A DNA stretch of 15,475 bases from Flavobacteriales bacterium UBA1995 (GTDB lineage: Bacteria > Bacteroidota > Bacteroidia > Flavobacteriales_D > Sanyastnellaceae): assembly GCA_002336475.1 (NCBI GenBank), contig DDCX01000069.1, forward strand, positions 1 to 15,475, in the 5' to 3' direction. The notes under the pieces were generated by a model. It worked only from the letters and a program-made list of their open reading frames with translations. It was not told the origin of the DNA and did no database searches. The translations under genes and the position numbers were made by a program. Positions 13,761 to 15,475 of this stretch are shown here, piece by piece (position 1 is the stretch's first letter; each line of letters begins with the position of its first letter).

Positions 13761-15475
13761 TCAGAACTTCACGTAAAGGCCTGTTCCTGCGCCATCGATG
13801 CTGAGCATCATCTGGCCCTCGGTATCCGATCCCACCAGCGTGGTCACGGCAGTATCCGTCAATGTCAGGGTAGCAGTGGTTGCCGTTGAAGACACCAACG
13901 TAAGTGTGGCTTCTCCTCCCTTGTAGTGCAGCTTGTAAGACGTTGCACCCGCTAGGCTGGCACCGCTGATCGTCAAGGTGAAGTCGTTGGACTCCGTGAT
14001 GTTCAGGCGGTCACTGTTTGTCTGGTAGTTTCCTCCAGTCTGATCGAAGCTGTATGCCTGAGGACGGCTGTCCACATACAACTTCGTAGCAGCGTGTGAG
14101 TCAAGCAGCGGCTCGTTGTTGAGCGTCAGGAAGTTCGACACACTCAAGGTGCTTGCTGTCGTCGTTCCCTGCAGCAAGGCCGTACCTGTAGCAATCAACG
14201 AAGTGCTCTGTACACCACCTGTCGTGCTAATGTCACCGCTCGTGGAGAGCGCACCAGAAGTGCTGTTCACCTGGAACGTGCTGGCACCACCAGTACCAAC
14301 CCGGAGGTTGCCATCGACACCGAGGCTAGAGTCAAACTCACCAGCACCCGCAACGTCAAGCGTGCTGCCCAACGTCGTGGCACCCGTCGCACCGAGGGCT
14401 CCTCCCACGGAAACAGCGCCCGTGGTCGCTGCAGAAGCAAAGGTCACAGCGTCCGTCGTCGCCACAGGCTGGCCAATGGCCACTGAACCTGCCGTAATCG
14501 TAACACCAGTGCCTCCAGCGAAGTGGGCACGTGCCTCAGCAGCGCTTGGACCCGTGTAGGTCATCACACCCGTTGCACTGTTGTAAGCGAAGCTGCCGTC
14601 ACCGCCGGCGTCGGTAGCACTCACGGCACCGCGACTGCGAGCTTCAGTATAGTAAAGGTTGCTGCCCTCAGCGAGGTTGCCCGTATTGTGGTTGGCAATG
14701 CTGCTCACCGTTCCTGTGACGTTGCCGTTGAGGTCACCCTGGATGACGCTGCTAAAGGTCTTCGCACCGGCGATGGTCTCATCCCCTGTGTTCATCACAG
14801 CACCCGCTGCGGCCACATTGGCGGCATCGGTCACGTCAGCTCCATCCTCGAGGTTGGTCAACTTCGTGCGCTCAGCAGAGGTGATGATGGCACCGCTACC
14901 GGCACTCGTCACATCGCTCAGATTGGCCACGCTGCTCGTCGTATAGACTCCATTGGTCACCGTACCAGCATTGCCGCTCACGCTGCCCTGGATGGTGCTG
15001 CTAAAGGTCTTCGCACCAGCGATGGTCTCATCGCCTGTGTTCATCACAGCACCTGCTGCAGCCACATTAGCGGCATCGGTCACGTCAGCTGCCGCCTCGA
15101 TGTTCGTCAACTTCGTGCGCTCAGCAGAGGTGATGATGGCACCGCTACCGGCACTCGTCACGTCACTGTGCGTGGTCACCAATCCATCGGCGCTCACCTT
15201 GGCGGTATTGGCAGCAACAGAAGTGTTGTTGGACACCTCAGCGTCAAAGTCGCTGATCGTAGAAGCCGCCTGCGTTCCAGTGTGGTTGGCGCGGGCAAGG
15301 AGCGTAGCGTCCGTGCTGTTGGCTGTGGCACTGGCCTCGATAAGGGCGAGCTTGTCAAACTGGGCGTCCGTGAAGGCCTTGGTCTCTGCTTCGTAAGCCG
15401 TCTTGATCTCAGCGCCCGTCTGGTCAGCCGTAGCTGCCGTCTCGATGCCATTCAACTTCGTGCGCTCAGCAGAGG
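13761..15475 (-). CDS. large repetitive fibre-like surface protein (5' end outside window)
   Basis: The frame is open to the right edge (SAERTKLNGIE is encoded across 15474-15442), so at least 571 C-terminal residues are present and the start is missing. The sequence is Ala/Thr/Ser/Gly-rich with almost no Cys or Trp. It carries phrases typical of phage tail-fibre and fibre-like surface proteins: NGIETAATADQTGAEIK, NHTGTQAASTISDFD, ITSAERTKL, GVTITAGSVAIGQ and LDSHAATKLYVDS. An 83-residue unit is repeated. The last 110 or so residues (from YSFDQTGG to GLYVKF) form a different, probably globular, beta-rich end. I see no T9SS sorting domain. No capsid, portal, tail or integrase genes are near, so a cell-surface adhesin or fibre is more likely than a prophage part. 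The small dockerin-like gene follows after 35 bases. Confidence 0.8.
   Translation of the reverse strand, partial: SAERTKLNGIETAATADQTGAEIKTAYEAETKAFTDAQFDKLALIEASATANSTDATLLARANHTGTQAASTISDFDAEVSNNTSVAANTAKVSADGLVTTHSDVTSAGSGAIITSAERTKLTNIEAAADVTDAANVAAAGAVMNTGDETIAGAKTFSSTIQGSVSGNAGTVTNGVYTTSSVANLSDVTSAGSGAIITSAERTKLTNLEDGADVTDAANVAAAGAVMNTGDETIAGAKTFSSVIQGDLNGNVTGTVSSIANHNTGNLAEGSNLYYTEARSRGAVSATDAGGDGSFAYNSATGVMTYTGPSAAEARAHFAGGTGVTITAGSVAIGQPVATTDAVTFASAATTGAVSVGGALGATGATTLGSTLDVAGAGEFDSSLGVDGNLRVGTGGASTFQVNSTSGALSTSGDISTTGGVQSTSLIATGTALLQGTTTASTLSVSNFLTLNNEPLLDSHAATKLYVDSRPQAYSFDQTGGNYQTNSDRLNITESNDFTLTISGASLAGATSYKLHYKGGEATLTLVSSTATTATLTLTDTAVTTLVGSDTEGQMMLSIDGAGTGLYVKF
14737..14915. 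repeat. long in-frame direct repeat, copy A
   Basis: About 179 bases that match 14986-15164 at roughly nine bases in ten by eye, at a constant offset of 249 bases (83 codons). On the minus strand it encodes DVTSAGSGAIITSAERTKL through NTGDETIAGAKTFSS. Many differences are silent third-position changes. Confidence 0.9.
14986..15164. repeat. long in-frame direct repeat, copy B
   Basis: Second copy of the unit at 14737-14915, in the same orientation and frame. A further partial match to the ITSAERTKL part begins at 15455 and runs off the window edge, 345 bases (115 codons) further on, so the array continues outside with unequal spacing. Confidence 0.9.

Noticed and set aside
14737..15164. CRISPR-like array or tandem satellite
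   Set aside because: The repeats are long, few, in frame and part of a coding sequence.
14116..15396. Three plus-strand frames (95-147 codons) opposite the fibre gene
   Set aside because: They are mirror products of the repetitive, biased codon pattern; the repeats in them follow from the repeats on the other strand.
13761..15475. Prophage or phage tail-fibre locus
   Set aside because: Only the fibre-like repeats suggest phage; no other phage gene, integrase or attachment site is visible. The region beyond the right edge could change this.

Overview
The window looks like chromosomal DNA of a free-living, aerobic member of the Bacteroidota (probably a Flavobacteriales-like marine lineage of fairly high G+C; base composition judged by eye, not computed). 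The signs are a class Ia ribonucleotide reductase large subunit, an L21-L27-serS neighbourhood, a COX15/CtaA heme A synthase of the type found in this phylum, promoter-like TTTG/TAnnTTTG elements, mostly absent Shine-Dalgarno sequences, and an exported protein with the 'LTQGFHQPE' plus dockerin-like motifs often seen in gliding/T9SS bacteria. No rRNA, tRNA, CRISPR array or insertion sequence was recognised, and no gene-free stretch reaches 300 bases.

Layout. (1) 1-2612: possible tail of an unidentified gene, then nrdA (139-2556) closed by a strong intrinsic terminator. (2) 2617-5477: a short heme-precursor operon, a palindrome and putative promoter followed by hemA and a single gene that fuses hemC (porphobilinogen deaminase) to hemD (uroporphyrinogen-III synthase). 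(3) 5521-6335: promoter, rplU, rpmA and a terminator. (4) 6343-10030: serS, an unknown lipoprotein and an exported TPR protein, with overlapping stop/start codons that suggest translational coupling. (5) 10060-10965 (minus): an EamA/DMT transporter, convergent with the TPR gene and divergent from the next group. (6) 11033-12489: a putative lipoprotein with a heavy-metal-associated (HMA) domain followed at once by heme A synthase. (7) 12449-13219 (minus): a YhhN/TMEM86 lysoplasmalogenase-like membrane protein whose 3' end overlaps ctaA by 41 bp. (8) 13321-15475 (minus): a small dockerin-like exported protein, downstream of a large repeat protein resembling phage tail fibres, which runs off the right edge.

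How they fit together: hemA and hemCD supply uroporphyrinogen III and hence heme; ctaA converts heme O to heme A for an aa3-type terminal oxidase, and the neighbouring HMA protein could handle copper or another metal (inference). nrdA, rplU, rpmA and serS are housekeeping. The least understood parts are the serS-linked lipoprotein/TPR pair and the repeat-fibre/dockerin pair at the right edge. I did not find convincing evidence of a wholly new defence or mobile system; the hemCD fusion, the fibre/dockerin module, the lipoprotein-TPR pair and the regulatory palindrome before hemA are the best leads.
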